Assembly: GCA_003586115.2 (NCBI GenBank)
Contig: QVOM02000021.1
Span: 6,266,119 to 6,330,118 of the forward strand
Direction: 5' to 3'
DNA: 64,000 nt
DNA from: Salvator merianae
Taxonomy: Eukaryota > Chordata > Lepidosauria > Squamata > Teiidae
Positions 46,300 through 57,505 of the stretch are shown here, one piece after another (positions within the stretch are counted from its first letter, which is position 1; every line of letters starts with the position of its first letter). Under the pieces are notes generated by a model, which was not told the origin of the DNA, did not search any database, and was given only the letters and a program-made list of their open reading frames with translations. Both the position numbers and the translations under genes were made by a program.

Positions 46300-46480
46300 G
46301 GGAGGGTCTAGGTAATGCAAGCAGCCTAAGCAGAGGGTTGCCAGTTTCGATCTCCAGCCTCTCCCCAGAAGCAGGTAATGTCAAACCACTTCTGCACCTC
46401 TGCCAAGAAAACTGCATAGAGGTGCCCATGAGGCTCCCATGCAGTCAACCAGGAGTCAGCTACAACACAGTGGTATCCAA
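46300..46480 (+). mobile_element. tRNA-derived SINE
   Basis: After a degraded head ('gttgccagtttcgatctcc' as B-box-like region) come 'caggtaatgtcaaaccactt', 'gccaagaaaactgcatagag' and 'atgcagtcaaccaggagtca'. The body matches the SINEs at 12677 and, reversed, 24651. Confidence 0.8.
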
Positions 46481-47052
46481 CAGCAACAATAAGATGACTG
46501 CATTCTTGAGGTAATATGGTACTCCTCTCTCCCTACGCAAGTTATTTCATTGTGACTAGATTTTATAAGCTATTATGAGTGAGGATTTATGAGACATAGC
46601 TGGACACACTCATCCAACTTAGCCTCGTGTCTTGTCCTCTACCTAATGCTTAATGATGTACATATAGCTTAGAAAATGGAAAGGTAAATTTGCCAGAGGT
46701 GAAAATAGAACGAGTCGGCAAGCCATTAAGGAGTGCTCCATCTTTCCTTCGGTTCTGAAGTTAAAAATAAAAAAACCTGTCCAAAATAGTCTGCTCCCTT
46801 TCACACCAGTGTGATGTGGCAACCTCAAGGGTTATAGCCAGATGGAGGAAAGAAGGAAGGAATGTATGATTCAGAAATAAAATGTGAATTTTATCCCTTA
46901 AGGCACTTTTTGAGCTGCCACGAGTAATCTTCTTCACTTGGAAATAGCTCATATGTTGTAACATATCATTAGACTCTGTGACCTATAATGGCCATGCTAA
47001 CTCTTATCATAATATGATACCAGCTAATATTAAGTTTGCTTCTGTCTTTTAG

Positions 47053-47214
47053 TGGCTATTGGGACAACAATGGTAAACCAGTGTCTGGAATCAGGTGAAT
47101 CTGAACAGATCATAACCATCCTACAATCACCCAACTTCAATTTAAGAGCTGTCCCAGAGTGTGCTGAAACCTACTACAATAACTTGTTGGAAGCCAAGAA
47201 TCTAAAAACAAAAG
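47053..47214 (+). CDS. IQGAP2: IQGAP2 exon L (internal repeat 6)
   Basis: The exon is 162 nt, with acceptor tgtcttttag and donor gtaata. With the carried base it encodes LAIGTTMVNQCLESGESEQI, then ILQSPNFNLRAVPECAETYY and NNLLEAKNLKTK. It is the last internal repeat; the PECAETYY segment is conserved in IQGAPs. The exon leaves one base for the next codon. Confidence 0.94.
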
Positions 47215-48057
47215 GTAATATCCTAGACTATCACAGGCAATTCAACCAACTTCATATGTTTAGATGTCTAATTTTACAAATGACCAGTTATCTGCTTTGC
47301 TGCATTATGATGTATGGTATATAAGCATTTATGCACAAGGTATTTTTGACTCTCTCTTGAAAGAAATAGTGATAGTGACAATTGAAATATTCAGATATTT
47401 TCTTTGGGGTATTTATGTTAGGAAAACGTTAATATCTAATTAAAGTCAAAATTAACATAGGGATGTTTGTATCTTAGGAGTCTAATTGCAGTTTCAAATT
47501 AAAACAAGTTTCTCAGGAATGTATGTCTTTTTAAGACAAGTTTTTAAAAGTTTCCAGAATTCCTGTATTTTAGTGTCTCACACGTCAACATTGTTGTTCC
47601 TATCCAGATTCATCTCCTTAGTGCTGCCTGTGGGTTCCTTTGCGTGCTTCTGTGTTATATAAAGATGATAAAAGCTTGATAAATAGACGTGAGAGGATAG
47701 ATGTGACAGAGGATAGATGTGAAAGTTTTAAATTTAGGAAATAGATTACTGGGTCACAAGGATGACTCAACAAGCCTGCATCCTGTTTCTTTCAGTGACT
47801 AGTTTACTTCCTGTGAAGCATCTGGAACGAGTGGTGCAAAGCAATAACTCTTTTGCTCATTTGTTTCTGATATATTCCAGCTCATAATGTCCAAAATGTG
47901 GTTTAGGTGGAATACAGAGAATGAAAGGAGTGGAAATGTTGTGGTACCAGCCCTGCTGAAGCTGAGCTGATATCAATGTGATCAGTAATCTGAGTGGCAA
48001 ACTTCTTGAAATCCTAAGAAAGAACAGTATATATGTGCTTTACAATTGTCTAAATTG

Positions 48058-49200
48058 TCTAAGGACATAATCCGATATGAGATTTCATCAGTTTACAGAC
48101 CGTCTTCAGTTCACTGTCCTGACAAAATATTGCCTTTCTAGGTTTTTTCTGGACTAAATTAAAACTATTTTGTATTCAGACTAAGTAAATTCTCAGTCGA
48201 TTTCAGATTGTTAGCCCATTTTATTTTGCAAAGTGAGAACAAACGGACTATCTCAAAATGCATGCCTCCTCTTTTCTCTCCCATCCCTGCAAGGAGAAGG
48301 ACACAATGTTTCCTCCCTTTTTCTTCAGCAATGCACAGGGAAGCAATGGTTCCTTTCATTAAAAGGGGACTTTTATGTAAAACTGGCACTGTGTTTCAGC
48401 AGCTCTAGGGCAAACAGCACAGCCTGTCAGTCTTCTTGGAGAATGCCAGGGGTGGCGATGCATATTAGTTGGTGTACACCTTGGCTGGGCCTCGTTGGGG
48501 GTGCAGTCCGCTTACCCCAGCAGTGACCCACATCATTATCAACTTTGCCATCCATACCACACAACTTCATTGTTGGACACATGCCACTGTGGATGTCTGG
48601 GGAGGAGATGAGGTAGAGTCCTTTTGCTGATCACTAACTTCATTATCATGAATATTGATCCCCTCACCCGTTCTCCTCTTTTCACTGAGCTCTCCCCTCT
48701 TACATGCTGCTTTGGAATTGCACAATTCCACAAAACTGCAATTACAAAGGAGAAAAAATTGAGACCTGTCATTCAGGAAGCTTTATTGTGTGGTAGATGT
48801 AGGATTGAAATTGTGTTTGGGTGGATACTGGCTGGGGGGGGGGGGGAGGTGGAATAAATGGTGAATGACCAATAGCATCGCCAAGGAAATCCATGTTCTG
48901 ATGTGGCAGCAGGGAAATATGGAGGGTGGAGTTTGACTTTCCCACCCCTGTGAAGTCAAGGTTTGAACTCTGGGACTACACCCAATTGCTGACCATACAG
49001 GGAAGGGAATTTGGTGAGGGGGAAAGAAAGGTATGGTTTCCCTGTACTCAGCACAGGAAAAATGAGGAGTGAGGACAAGCAACTCCGAATTGAGTCCGTG
49101 TTAGATTACAAATGTGGGAATGACTGGAACACATATTTGATTCTTGTTCCTCCCACAATACATGTTAGCGCTACAATGTCTTGACTGCACCTAAGTGCCT
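48058..49200 (-). mobile_element. Unclassified dispersed repeat, family B copy 1
   Basis: Read on the minus strand this segment matches 58368-59565 for most of its length. Shared blocks include 30 identical bases (48888-48917 against 58650-58679), the 'gacatccacag(t/a)ggcatg' part, the 'tttagtccagaaaaac' part and the 'gtaaactgat(g/t)aaat' part near its end. No open frame of note occurs in either copy. It could be a non-autonomous DNA transposon or a fragment of a larger element. Confidence 0.75.
48834..48846 (+). repeat. 13-G homopolymer
   Basis: A run of thirteen G residues lies inside the family B copy. The other copy also has a G run (58891-58898), but at a different place. Confidence 0.9.
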
Positions 49201-50238
49201 TTGGAACTAAGGTGCTTGTATTTTGCTACTGCAGAAACAAAAAAGTTTTTTTGTGTGTGTGCATTTGAGTAGCTGCACTAAAGATCTGTTTTAAAGATCC
49301 ATTTAAGTGTATGGTTTTGTGGATCTCTTGGGAGGAAATAGATATCAAGAAAAAACATTCAAGGAAATAAATCTATTTTTAAAAGCATACATACACACCT
49401 ATTTATTCATGATCTTGTTCCCTAAGTATAAAAATACTACACAGCTTGCCTTTAAAGGGAGAATTAGTCCCCTCTAGAGGACAGTGTGCTGGAACAGCAG
49501 CTGCTAAAAACAAATATGTTTATAAACAAATATGTAAAACAGGTATCCAACAAGCGTCACTTCAGATAACTGGAATTTCAGATGAACTGGACCACTCAAA
49601 ATTCCTTGCTGTTGACCAGGCTGGCTGGTGATACTGAGAGCCAAAGCTGAGCAACAAAGTGGTATAATGAGAATCCAGGTTTTCCTTTGAAATTCTCAGT
49701 GTCAGGGTACAGTGCTCAGCTTCTTAACACTCAGAAGCTTCTCTAGGAAGAAAGACTGAGGCAGAATCTGCACTGAAGTAGCTAGAGGGTCACTTGAAAC
49801 TGCAGTAAAGGGAAGTACTACACTAGTGAAGTGCTGCCTGAACACCTGCCACGCACTCTGGCCACATGAAAATAGTGGCTGGGGAATGTTTGTTCTCCCT
49901 AGCAGAGCGTGTGGCAGTTTTCAGGCCCAGGCCCAGGAAGTTCTTTTATGCAGAGGCCTTTACCTAAAAGAGGGCAGAGACAGAAGCCCAGGAGGAGACT
50001 CAGGTGGGGCCAGTAAACAGCCCCCAGTTGGATCCACTAAGCAGCTCATAGCCCGGAACTCCTTGTATTTCCTTGACTCCTTGTTTTAAAGGCAACTGTG
50101 AAATGAGCCGTACTTTTGGGCATGGGCCCACTCAGACCATGAATAACAGTGAAATTGAAAAGGGAAGGGGATGGAAGCGCTTTTGTGTTACTTGGGCAAT
50201 ATGGAAGAAATAACAGTACTGCTTTTAATCATTTTTAG

Positions 50239-50381
50239 ATCCTGAAGAAGGCCCATGGATCACATTTTTAATTCAAGGCAGCTATAATTATTACTTTAAT
50301 GTAGAAACTGGAAAAGGAACTTGCATCCCACCTGAAGGAATTGTACCAAAAACATCCTGGCTGACGGGTGAAGAGATTCAG
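50239..50381 (+). CDS. IQGAP2: IQGAP2 exon M (WW-like segment)
   Basis: The exon is 143 nt, with acceptor atttttag and donor gtataa. It gives 48 codons: DPEEGPWITFLIQGSYNYYF, then NVETGKGTCIPPEGIVPKTS and WLTGEEIQ. Position and pattern (Trp, Tyr-Tyr-Phe-Asn, Gly-x-Gly-Thr, Pro-Pro) are those of the IQGAP WW domain. The place of the second signature Trp holds Cys (TGC), so proline-ligand binding may be weak or absent. The frame and both splice sites are intact. Confidence 0.93.
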
Positions 50382-50682
50382 GTATAATACTTTTGAAAGA
50401 ATGACTGTGTTTTTATTTTAGTTCTTTTTGTGACTTGAGGGTGGATGGGTTGGTGTGGGGTGTATTAGATTTGAAGAATGTGATGGGGAACACGTTGTGA
50501 AACTCAGTGGAGAAGAAGAGAACTCAGGTTCATTTTAAAATAAAACTTCGCACTGAATAACGTCTGTTGCTATTTCTGTAAAAACGTACTTTCAGAAACC
50601 TTGTGGAGATCACATCACTGAGACAGCTTTAATGGGTTTATTTATAGTATATATTTATTTATAACATGTACTGTATATCCTA

Positions 50683-50985
50683 AGAACATAAGAGGAGCCC
50701 TGCTGGATAAGGACACAGCCCATCTAGTCCAGCATCCTGATTCACATGGTGGCCCACCAATTGCTTCTGGACATCTGAAGCAGAATAAAAAGGCAAAACC
50801 TTCACCTGCTCTTGACTACCTGCAAATGGCCTTTAGAAGCATCTTGCCTGTCTCTCCAAACTGGAGCCAGTGTTTAGACATCGATTCTAGTAACCATTGA
50901 AACATCAGTCCTTCATGAATTTGTCTAACCCTTTCTTAAAGCTATCCAGGCTAGTTAATGCTATTGGCACAGAACACACCATTCA
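50683..50985 (-). repeat. CR1/L3-type LINE 3' end, reversed
   Basis: The start 'taagaacataagaggagccc' (50681-50700) is the reversed terminus. The rest runs parallel to 4880-5130, with 'ccaccaattgcttctggaca' and 'caggctagttaatgct'. There is no open frame. Confidence 0.75.
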
Positions 50986-51194
50986 TGTTTGCTGTACCAG
51001 TCTCTAGTGAAGCAGCATGTATTTTAGAGCAAAACCGTGGTCACAGCTCACGGTTTTTTGAAAATGGAGACCGGTTTAAGTCCTTGGAAATGAGACACTA
51101 AATTGCGTTACCGGTTTCTGTGGGTTTTCCTGCCTGGAATGGGATTGTCCTAAATTTGGATAATCCCAACACTGAGTGCATTTCAGCAAGAAGT

Positions 51195-51540
51195 GGACCC
51201 AGCCAGGCTGCCTTCTGCTGCCCTCCCAATGTCCCTTGCCACTGTGGCTGCCTCCCACTCCCCCATGCTCCCTGCCACCTCCCTTCACCCTCCTCTAATG
51301 TCCCCACCACCTTCTTCCACTTCCCCGCCGCCCTCCGCCACCTCCTACCACCCCTCCAAAGCTCCCTGCCTCCTCCCGCCACCCCATTCCCTGATGTCTG
51401 CTGCTGCTGTCACCATGACTGCAGTCACCTCCCATCCCCCCGAGTCCCTCTGCCTCCCTCCCCATGAGTTCTCCCACCTCCTGCCACACCACTGAGCTCC
51501 CCCACCTCCCACTCCCCCCCACCCCCTGCCCCAACTTTCC
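51195..51540. repeat. C-rich polypyrimidine tract
   Basis: About 340 bp are dominated by C with scattered T and A (repeated cctccc, ccacc, cccc), and the minus strand is correspondingly G-rich with many GGG runs. It is in sharp contrast to the AT-rich flanks. Confidence 0.85.
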
Positions 51541-51814
51541 TTTTATCAGGAGGACTTGGATGACAGTGGCAGCAGTGGCACACTAAACTGTGACCAGGCT
51601 GGAGGAGGCCCAAAACGGCCTCACTCCCCTGTCCATCCCAGGGACAGACTAAAACATAAAAATGTGACTGCGGCCCAAGTTTTGAAAGAGCTAATAATGA
51701 AAAAACTATTGGGGATCCTTTGAGTAAAAACTGATTGCAGTTGCATACACCGACTGTTGGCTTAGGTTTTATAATTTATATTACATCTGTTCTTATATTC
51801 TTCTTCTTCTTTAG

Positions 51815-51985
51815 AATATTGTTGGCAAAATTACATCAGATTACAACAGAGAACAGCTGTGGTTTGCAAATGAGGACCTGATCATTAAGTTGCAAGCAAG
51901 AGCAAGGGGATTCTTGGTCAGAAAAAATTACAAGGAAAGAAAAGCATATCTCCAAAAGCAAGAACCATCTGTGATAAAAATACAG
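51815..51985 (+). CDS. IQGAP2: IQGAP2 exon N (IQ motif 1 and start of IQ 2)
   Basis: The exon is 171 nt, 57 codons in phase 0, with acceptor ttctttag and donor gtacaa. It encodes NIVGKITSDYNREQLWFANE, then IIKLQARARGFLVRKNY (first IQ motif, L-Q-x-x-x-R-G-x-x-x-R-x-x-Y), and ends VIKIQ, the beginning of the second IQ motif. IQ motifs bind calmodulin and myosin light chains. The YNREQLW-x-AN block is strictly conserved in IQGAPs. Confidence 0.95.
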
Positions 51986-54051
51986 GTACAAATATCCAGT
52001 GTAATTCCATTGCTGCTTTTGGCCAGATATAACAGAGGACAGTCCTCTGTTAGCAGCATGTGCAGATAGCAGTTAGAAGTTCAGTTTGGTGCTGGTTCAT
52101 CAGGAGCCCAGCTCAGGTTTGTTTGGCAAATTGCTGAACTGCTCAATTTGCTGAATTGCTCCCTGAACCGGACTTCTTGCAACTGGAAGAACAAGGCTGA
52201 GGGAAAGCCTACTGCTATAAAGCTAATCAGTGGTGGCAGTTTGCCTGCTGGATCCTGCCCCTGGCAGGTGTCTCGTGCCCAGTACTCTGAACTACTTACC
52301 ACGTTTGAACTAAACCTGGCTCAGATCAGAACCCAGCTCAGATTGGTTCAAAGCTGACAATTTTCTGTCAGTTCCATTTGCATCCAGGTCAGTCAAACCA
52401 GGATGGCTTGGGCCAAGTATTGGTTTTGGTTTGGGTACATTTCTAACAAGTTAGAAATGTCCAAGTTATATTTTTTTAAAAAATGAGCCATTAAAATGAT
52501 TAGCAAGGAACTTGAAAGTGCCCATACAAAGTTAGCATCTCAATAAGAGATTGAGCAGGCATCTAAGACACATGATTATATTATTCATTGCTATACTGAG
52601 ATTTCAGTTTAAATTATAAAATTTGCATTTAGCCTGTGAATCATTGTAAGAATTTTATAGAGATTTTCTGATTTGGATGATACATTTCCTTGTTTGCAGT
52701 GATATTGTAGGCGGATTTCCTATGTGAAGGGTGACACAAACAGTAGCCCTGTATATGTTCTCTTCATTCTTTGTCCTTGGCCAAGCTGACTCAGGTTCAA
52801 GGGAGCTTTAATTCAGAATACTTGGAAGCATTTCTTAATGATCTTAAATCAAAGTTTGATTCACTTTGTGATGCAGCTTGGTGAGATGAAAGAGAGGTTT
52901 CTGATTAGAAGCTGTGCTCTCCTCCTCCTCCTCCTCCTCCTCCTCCTTCTCCTCCTCCTGTCGTTGTGGAAGTGCTCTGCAAGTCTGTTGCTAATCCTGA
53001 CATCATGTGCTACCTCAGTTATGAAGAAAGAACCCACCCCCCAATAATTTCCCATTTATGCAAGATCTATGTGGTCTGAGAGATGCTGCAAAGTGGACAC
53101 AGATTTTTGTAATGGATGTGATTAAGATATAGCTAAATCTTCACCAGTGTTTACATAGAGGACATTGAAACCTGTTTTGCTGTTTGGAAATAGCTGATCA
53201 TTTTAGTCATCCTTCATTTCCATTTCCATTGCAGTTGCTACAGCTGCCATCACCAAAGTGAAGATCACTACCCTTGTTCTATACTATTAAACTTCCTGTC
53301 CTGTGTGATAGAATCCTCATTTCTGTCCATATACAGAAGGAATATGGTGCATTTTTTGTCCTACAGTGGTCTATTTTACAAGACTTTCCAGCACTTGTAC
53401 ATTTTTGAATGACAGGTTAAGAACTACAGACTAGTAAAATCAAGCTAGTCACAGCTGCATAAACAAGCTATTTTTGGTTGCTATATCTTCTTGAATATAA
53501 CTAAATTATGTACATTACTGTATCTTTTGAAAGACCACATTCCACATCTTTTGGGTTACTGCTGAAAAATCTCCACATATTCTGAATGAAGCACATAATA
53601 TATAGCCTTCACAGAAGATTCAAATATATTTATCCTTCAGTGTCAGATGGTCAGACCTGGGATTGTAGAAGAGTTTATTTCGTCTCTTTTGTATAGGGGA
53701 ACAAATCAATCCAATGCTCCTGAATTTACCTATACATTGGAACTTATTTCCCACTAATAATGTTTCCATTATTATGGAAATGTTGCACTTCCAAAATACA
53801 TCTTCATTTTCCGATGCAAATAAAACACTTATTATGCAGAAGTAAGCGGCATGGGAATTTTTTTTACATCATATGCATATAATTTATGGTTGGGAAGATC
53901 TTTTGGAAAATTAATCTAAAGGTTTTGTGGTTGAAATGGGTACTAGTAAGCTGTTTAATCAATCTCTAACTGAAAATGTTTCCAAGATAAAATACAGACT
54001 AGATTAGGTACAATCCTAAAACTGTTTATCTTTTTAAATACAACAAAATAG
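51986..54051 (+). other. IQGAP2 intron N (2 kb)
   Basis: The intron has a (CTC)n tract (52918-52959). Nothing else was recognised. Confidence 0.6.
52918..52959. repeat. (CTC)n microsatellite
   Basis: About 14 CTC units with one interruption give polyleucine-like and polyarginine-like open frames of no meaning. Confidence 0.95.
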
Positions 54052-54135
54052 GCATCTTGGAAAGGATATAAACAAAGGAAAAAATACTCTGAGAGACTCA
54101 AAATGCTGCAAGGAAATATTGCTTCTATTATCAAG
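54052..54135 (+). CDS. IQGAP2: IQGAP2 exon O (IQ motif 2)
   Basis: The exon is 84 nt, 28 codons in phase 0, with acceptor aaaatag and donor gtaagt. It encodes ASWKGYKQRKKYSERLKMLQ and GNIASIIK. Joined to the previous exon it completes the IQ motif VIKIQ-ASWKGYKQRKKY; its end IIK begins the third motif. The 84/72-nt exon pattern, about one IQ motif per exon, is typical for this gene. Confidence 0.94.
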
Positions 54136-55003
54136 GTAAGTTCATTATAATTAATCTGTAATGCTGATTTTATAATAGATGCATATTTACAGTTATGTCT
54201 TACTTCCTGGGTCCTGGAAAGGGCAGGAGGCTACCCCTATAGCACCCAAAATATATGTCACCATGCAATGACATCATTGGTCATTTCCATATGACATCAC
54301 TTGGCCCTGCCCCTGGGCTCCAAGAAGTCCAAAAGGAGCAGTGTAAAAGCAGGGGAGCCAAGTTACCTGCTCACCTTGATCCTAGGAAAGCTTGCTAGGT
54401 GTTCCACTTAGCGTACACTGGGCAAGAGGGATAAGGCTGTTATGAATGTTTACAGAACATTTTGTATAGCTCAAGCAGCCTGTTCTCACAGTGGTCCACC
54501 TATGGGAGGCCTGCAAGCAAAATAGGAGCTCAATAATACCTTTTAACTTGTGTTCTATATCCTCTGTTATTTAGAGGCACAGTGATCCTCCTTATTATTT
54601 TGCTGTAAATGTGTCAAGCACTGGGAAATTGGAAAGCCTTAATCAAGCATGTGGGCAAAGTTGTCTGATGTCATGGCACGCTTTGTTATGCCTTCCAGCT
54701 TAGAAAATAAGGGAGTATCAGTTATCTACTCCCTGTTGAAATTAATGAGTATGTGCATAATAGTGCAAAATATCTGTAAAAAGACTCCTAGAAATCTTAG
54801 CCGGGAGGATCTTGGTATGGTAATCTAAAACTGCTGACTGATGAATTAAATCAAACGAACATGGAAGAGGTTTTACTTTAGCAACACTAAAATCATATAG
54901 AAGACCTACTGTGCCAGTAGGTGGTGTTTGAGTATGTTGCTCTTAAGAGGGAGAAGACAAAAAAAAGTTTTAATAATTAAAATACGTTTTCTCTGACTTT
55001 CAG
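54136..55003 (+). other. IQGAP2 intron O
   Basis: The intron has a phrase 'cttgctaggtgttcca' near 54393 shared with 16590 and 62590, and a short CR1/L3-like remnant near 54480-54540 ('tctcacagtggtcc'). No exon was seen. Confidence 0.5.
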
Positions 55004-55075
55004 ATTCAGTCATGGGTCAAAATGTGGCTAGCAAGAAGAGCGTATAAGAAACGGCTGCAGTATTTCAAAGATCAT
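55004..55075 (+). CDS. IQGAP2: IQGAP2 exon P (IQ motif 3)
   Basis: The exon is 72 nt, 24 codons in phase 0, with acceptor gactttcag and donor gtatgt. It encodes IQSWVKMWLARRAYKKRLQY and FKDH. With IIK from the previous exon it gives the IQ motif IIKIQSWVKMWLARRAY. The central Gly of the IQ consensus is replaced by Met-Trp, as allowed in incomplete IQ motifs. Confidence 0.94.
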
Positions 55076-55267
55076 GTATGTTTTTCCTGTTCCTATTCCT
55101 GGCCCTGGCTCCCTTAAGATGGATTGGATTTCACACTTTCCCTTTTACCATAGGGTGGCACGGGGCAGAGAGTAAAGGCAGAAGTCCATGTTCTGTGTAG
55201 ATTAGTAGCTACATTCAAACTTTTTTTCTCAAATAATGGCTAAAACTGAATTATCTCTGTGTTTCAG

Positions 55268-55337
55268 AATGAAGAAATTGTAAAGATTCAAGCCTTTCTT
55301 AAAGCAAACAGGGCTAGAGAAGACTATAGAACACTTA
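55268..55337 (+). CDS. IQGAP2: IQGAP2 exon Q (IQ motif 4)
   Basis: The exon is 70 nt, with acceptor gtttcag and donor gtaagt. It encodes NEEIVKIQAFLKANRAREDY, then RTL and one base. IVKIQAFLKANRAREDY is the fourth IQ motif. It is separated from exon P by only 192 bp. Confidence 0.95.
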
Positions 55338-55495
55338 GTAAGTAACGCATAGCATTTTTAGTTCATAAATTAAGCAGACAGATGGATGATTTAAAAAGAC
55401 CAACCCTTCTGTTGTGATTGTCTCGAGGAATCTTGTTTAGAATTAAATGTCTAAAGTTGTAAGTTTAAGTTCTAACTTGTTTATGTAACTTGCAG

Positions 55496-55704
55496 CTGGC
55501 TCTGAAAATCCTCCTTTGAACGTCCTACGCAAATTTGCTTATCTTATGGATCAGAGTGATTTAGACTTTCAAGAAGAGCTAGAAGTAACACGGTTAAGAG
55601 AAGAGGTAGTAACAAACATCCGATCGAGCCAACAGTTGGAGAAAGATTTGAACCTGATGGATATCAAGATTGGATTGTTGGTTAAAAATAGAATAACTCT
55701 GCAG
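55496..55704 (+). CDS. IQGAP2: IQGAP2 exon R
   Basis: The exon is 209 nt, with acceptor taacttgcag and donor gttagt. With the carried base it gives 70 codons, including NVLRKFAYLMDQSDLDFQEE, then LREEVVTNIRSSQQLEKDLN and LMDIKIGLLVKNRITLQ. The blocks VRKF-x-x-LLDQSD-x-DFQEEL and DLNLMDIKIGLLVKN are IQGAP hallmarks leading into the GAP-related domain. Confidence 0.96.
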
Positions 55705-55989
55705 GTTAGTTAATCGGGTGGTACGTGCAAACAGTATAACAGATTCTTACGGGATGGCTGGAGTTGTAATCCTGCAATGTTTGGACTATTTTATATCAAC
55801 ATTCTTTGGGTAGTACTTTATTGGAAAGTGAAATGATGGATATGACCAGTGGTGGCCAGTAACCATTGCACACCCAGAACCACCATATACTTGAAATCTA
55901 TGATGTGGTGGCACATGGGTTTTTGATGTGACCCAGGCATGGTTGGATTGAACAACCCAGACCAGACCAGCTCACAAGGGCTCCAGGCC

Positions 55990-57463
55990 CATGGTGAAGA
56001 TGTACATTTTAACCAGGCGCTGAAAATCATGTAAATTTGGTGCCTGGTGCACCTCCATTCCAAAACCAGGGGGCTGCCACAGAGAAGGCCCTCTCAAATG
56101 CCACAACTCCTCGCTCCTCCAAGGGTAGTGGAACTACAAGAAGGCTCTCACTTTGTAATATTAAAGCATGGGTAGGTCTGTTTGGGAAAAGGCACTCCTT
56201 CAGATATTTGGGGCTGAAGAGGGCTTTATATGTCAATATCAACCCCTGGATTTGGACTCAGTAACAAATTGGCAACCAGTGCAGTTCCTTCAAGACCAGC
56301 ATGATGTGTGTCTGGCTTGAAATTCCTGTCAGCAATTGTGCTGCTACATTCTGCACTAGTTCCAGCTTAAACAATAGTTTAATCCAGAAGTTACCAGAGC
56401 GTTGATCACTGTGGCCAAGTTGTCCTGATCTAGAAAAGGCTGAAGCTAATGAACCAGACAGAGATGGAGGTAAGCACACCTGGCCACTGCTATCACCTGA
56501 GCTTCAAGTGTCAGCAGTGAATCCAGAAGTATCCCCAATTCATGCACCCCTTCTCTCAGGGGCAAAATAACCCCATTTAGAATTGGGTGCCATCTAACTT
56601 CCTGAACTGTAGGCTCTGTGACATACAGTACTTCCATCTTGTTTGGGTTTAGCTTGAGTTCAGCCCATTACTGCCTCCAGGCAGCAATCAAGCATGTCAG
56701 CTGTCTTACATGATTCAGAAGCAGCAGAGAGGTAGAGTTGGCTGTCATCTGCATACTGGTGACACGTCACTCCAAATCTCCTGATGACCTCTCCAGGCAG
56801 CTTCACAGACATAGGGGACAGAACTGATTCCTGAGGAAATCCATATGAGAGCTCCCAAGAAGCTGACCAAAAGTTCCCTCCAACATTTTGGAGTCTCCCT
56901 TAGAGATAGGGAGAAACCCCATTGTAAAAGAGCACTTCCAGTTTCCAATCCCCAATGTTGCTCTACTAGGATACCATGGCTGATGATATCAAAAGTCACT
57001 GAGAGATCAAGGAGAATCAATAGGGTTGTGTTGCCCCTGTCCTTCTTCCAATAGAGGTCATCCATCAATCCAGGCAGTCTCAGTGCCCTACCCCTGCCTG
57101 AAGCCAGATTGTAAATGGATCAAGATAATCTGTTTCCTCCAAGCATGCCTGCAGCTGGGTAGCCACCATTCTCTCTACTACCTTCCCCAAAAGGGAGACG
57201 TTAGCAACATCCTCTGGATCCAGAGAGGATCTCTTCAGAAGGGGACACCTTCCCCTCCAACAGTGAGGCATTTTTCACTACCTAGATCCACTCAGCCATA
57301 TCCCCTCAGCTAGCTTTAATTAGCCATGATGGACAAGGATCAAGGAGACAAGTAGATGGCCAGATCCCTGCAAGCAGCTTGTCCGTTTCCTCAGACTACA
57401 GTAGTTGAATCTGATCCAAAACGAATAGGACCAGATGGTGCTCCAGATACCTCCACTAAACCA
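55990..57463 (-). mobile_element. Decayed L2-type LINE ORF2, reversed
   Basis: The minus strand keeps pieces of an L2-type reverse transcriptase in several frames: VVERMVATQLQACLEETDYL (near 57200), LLILLDLSVTFDIISHGILV (near 57000), GVTCHQYADDSQLY with the catalytic YADD (near 56730-56770), LGILLDSLLTLEAQV (near 56530), LVQNVAAQLLTG and KELHWLP (near 56300), and FERAFSVAAPWFWNG (near 56070). Frame changes and stops show it is dead. Order of motifs is correct for one insertion. Confidence 0.9.
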
Positions 57464-57505
57464 CTAGTCTGATCCAGCAGGGCATTTCATACGTTCTTAT
57501 GATGA
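57464..57505 (+). repeat. CR1/L3-type 3' terminus
   Basis: The phrase 'ctgatccagcagggcatttc' followed by 'ttcttatgatg' is the plus-orientation end of a CR1/L3-type LINE. Confidence 0.6.

Larger units (their letters stand above)
44025..47052 (+). other. IQGAP2 intron K, part after CR1
   Basis: The stretch contains a MIR-like SINE (44664-44842), a tRNA-SINE (46300-46480) and a few AG-rich simple runs near 46850. The segment 44030-44660 has the texture of an old repeat but was not matched. No exon was seen. Confidence 0.55.
47215..50238 (+). other. IQGAP2 intron L (3 kb)
   Basis: The intron holds one copy of the unclassified repeat family B (48058-49200) with an internal G run. The stretches 47215-48050 and 49200-50238 show nothing recognised. 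Confidence 0.6.
50382..51814 (+). other. IQGAP2 intron M
   Basis: The intron holds a reversed CR1/L3-type fragment (50683-50985) and a C-rich tract (51195-51540). The long open frames on both strands of that tract are compositional artefacts. Confidence 0.65.

Noticed and set aside
48165..49082. Open frames of 66-99 codons
   Set aside because: They fall in the family B repeat; the second copy at 58368 does not keep the same frames.
7524..49360. CRISPR-like or bacterial features
   Set aside because: No regularly spaced direct repeats were seen, and all genes are split by introns; the DNA is vertebrate.
51076..51613. Open frames of 60-115 codons on both strands
   Set aside because: They result from the C-rich tract; Pro/Ser or Gly/Arg-rich products without domains.
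52838..53055. Polyleucine and polyarginine open frames
   Set aside because: They are produced by the CTC microsatellite.
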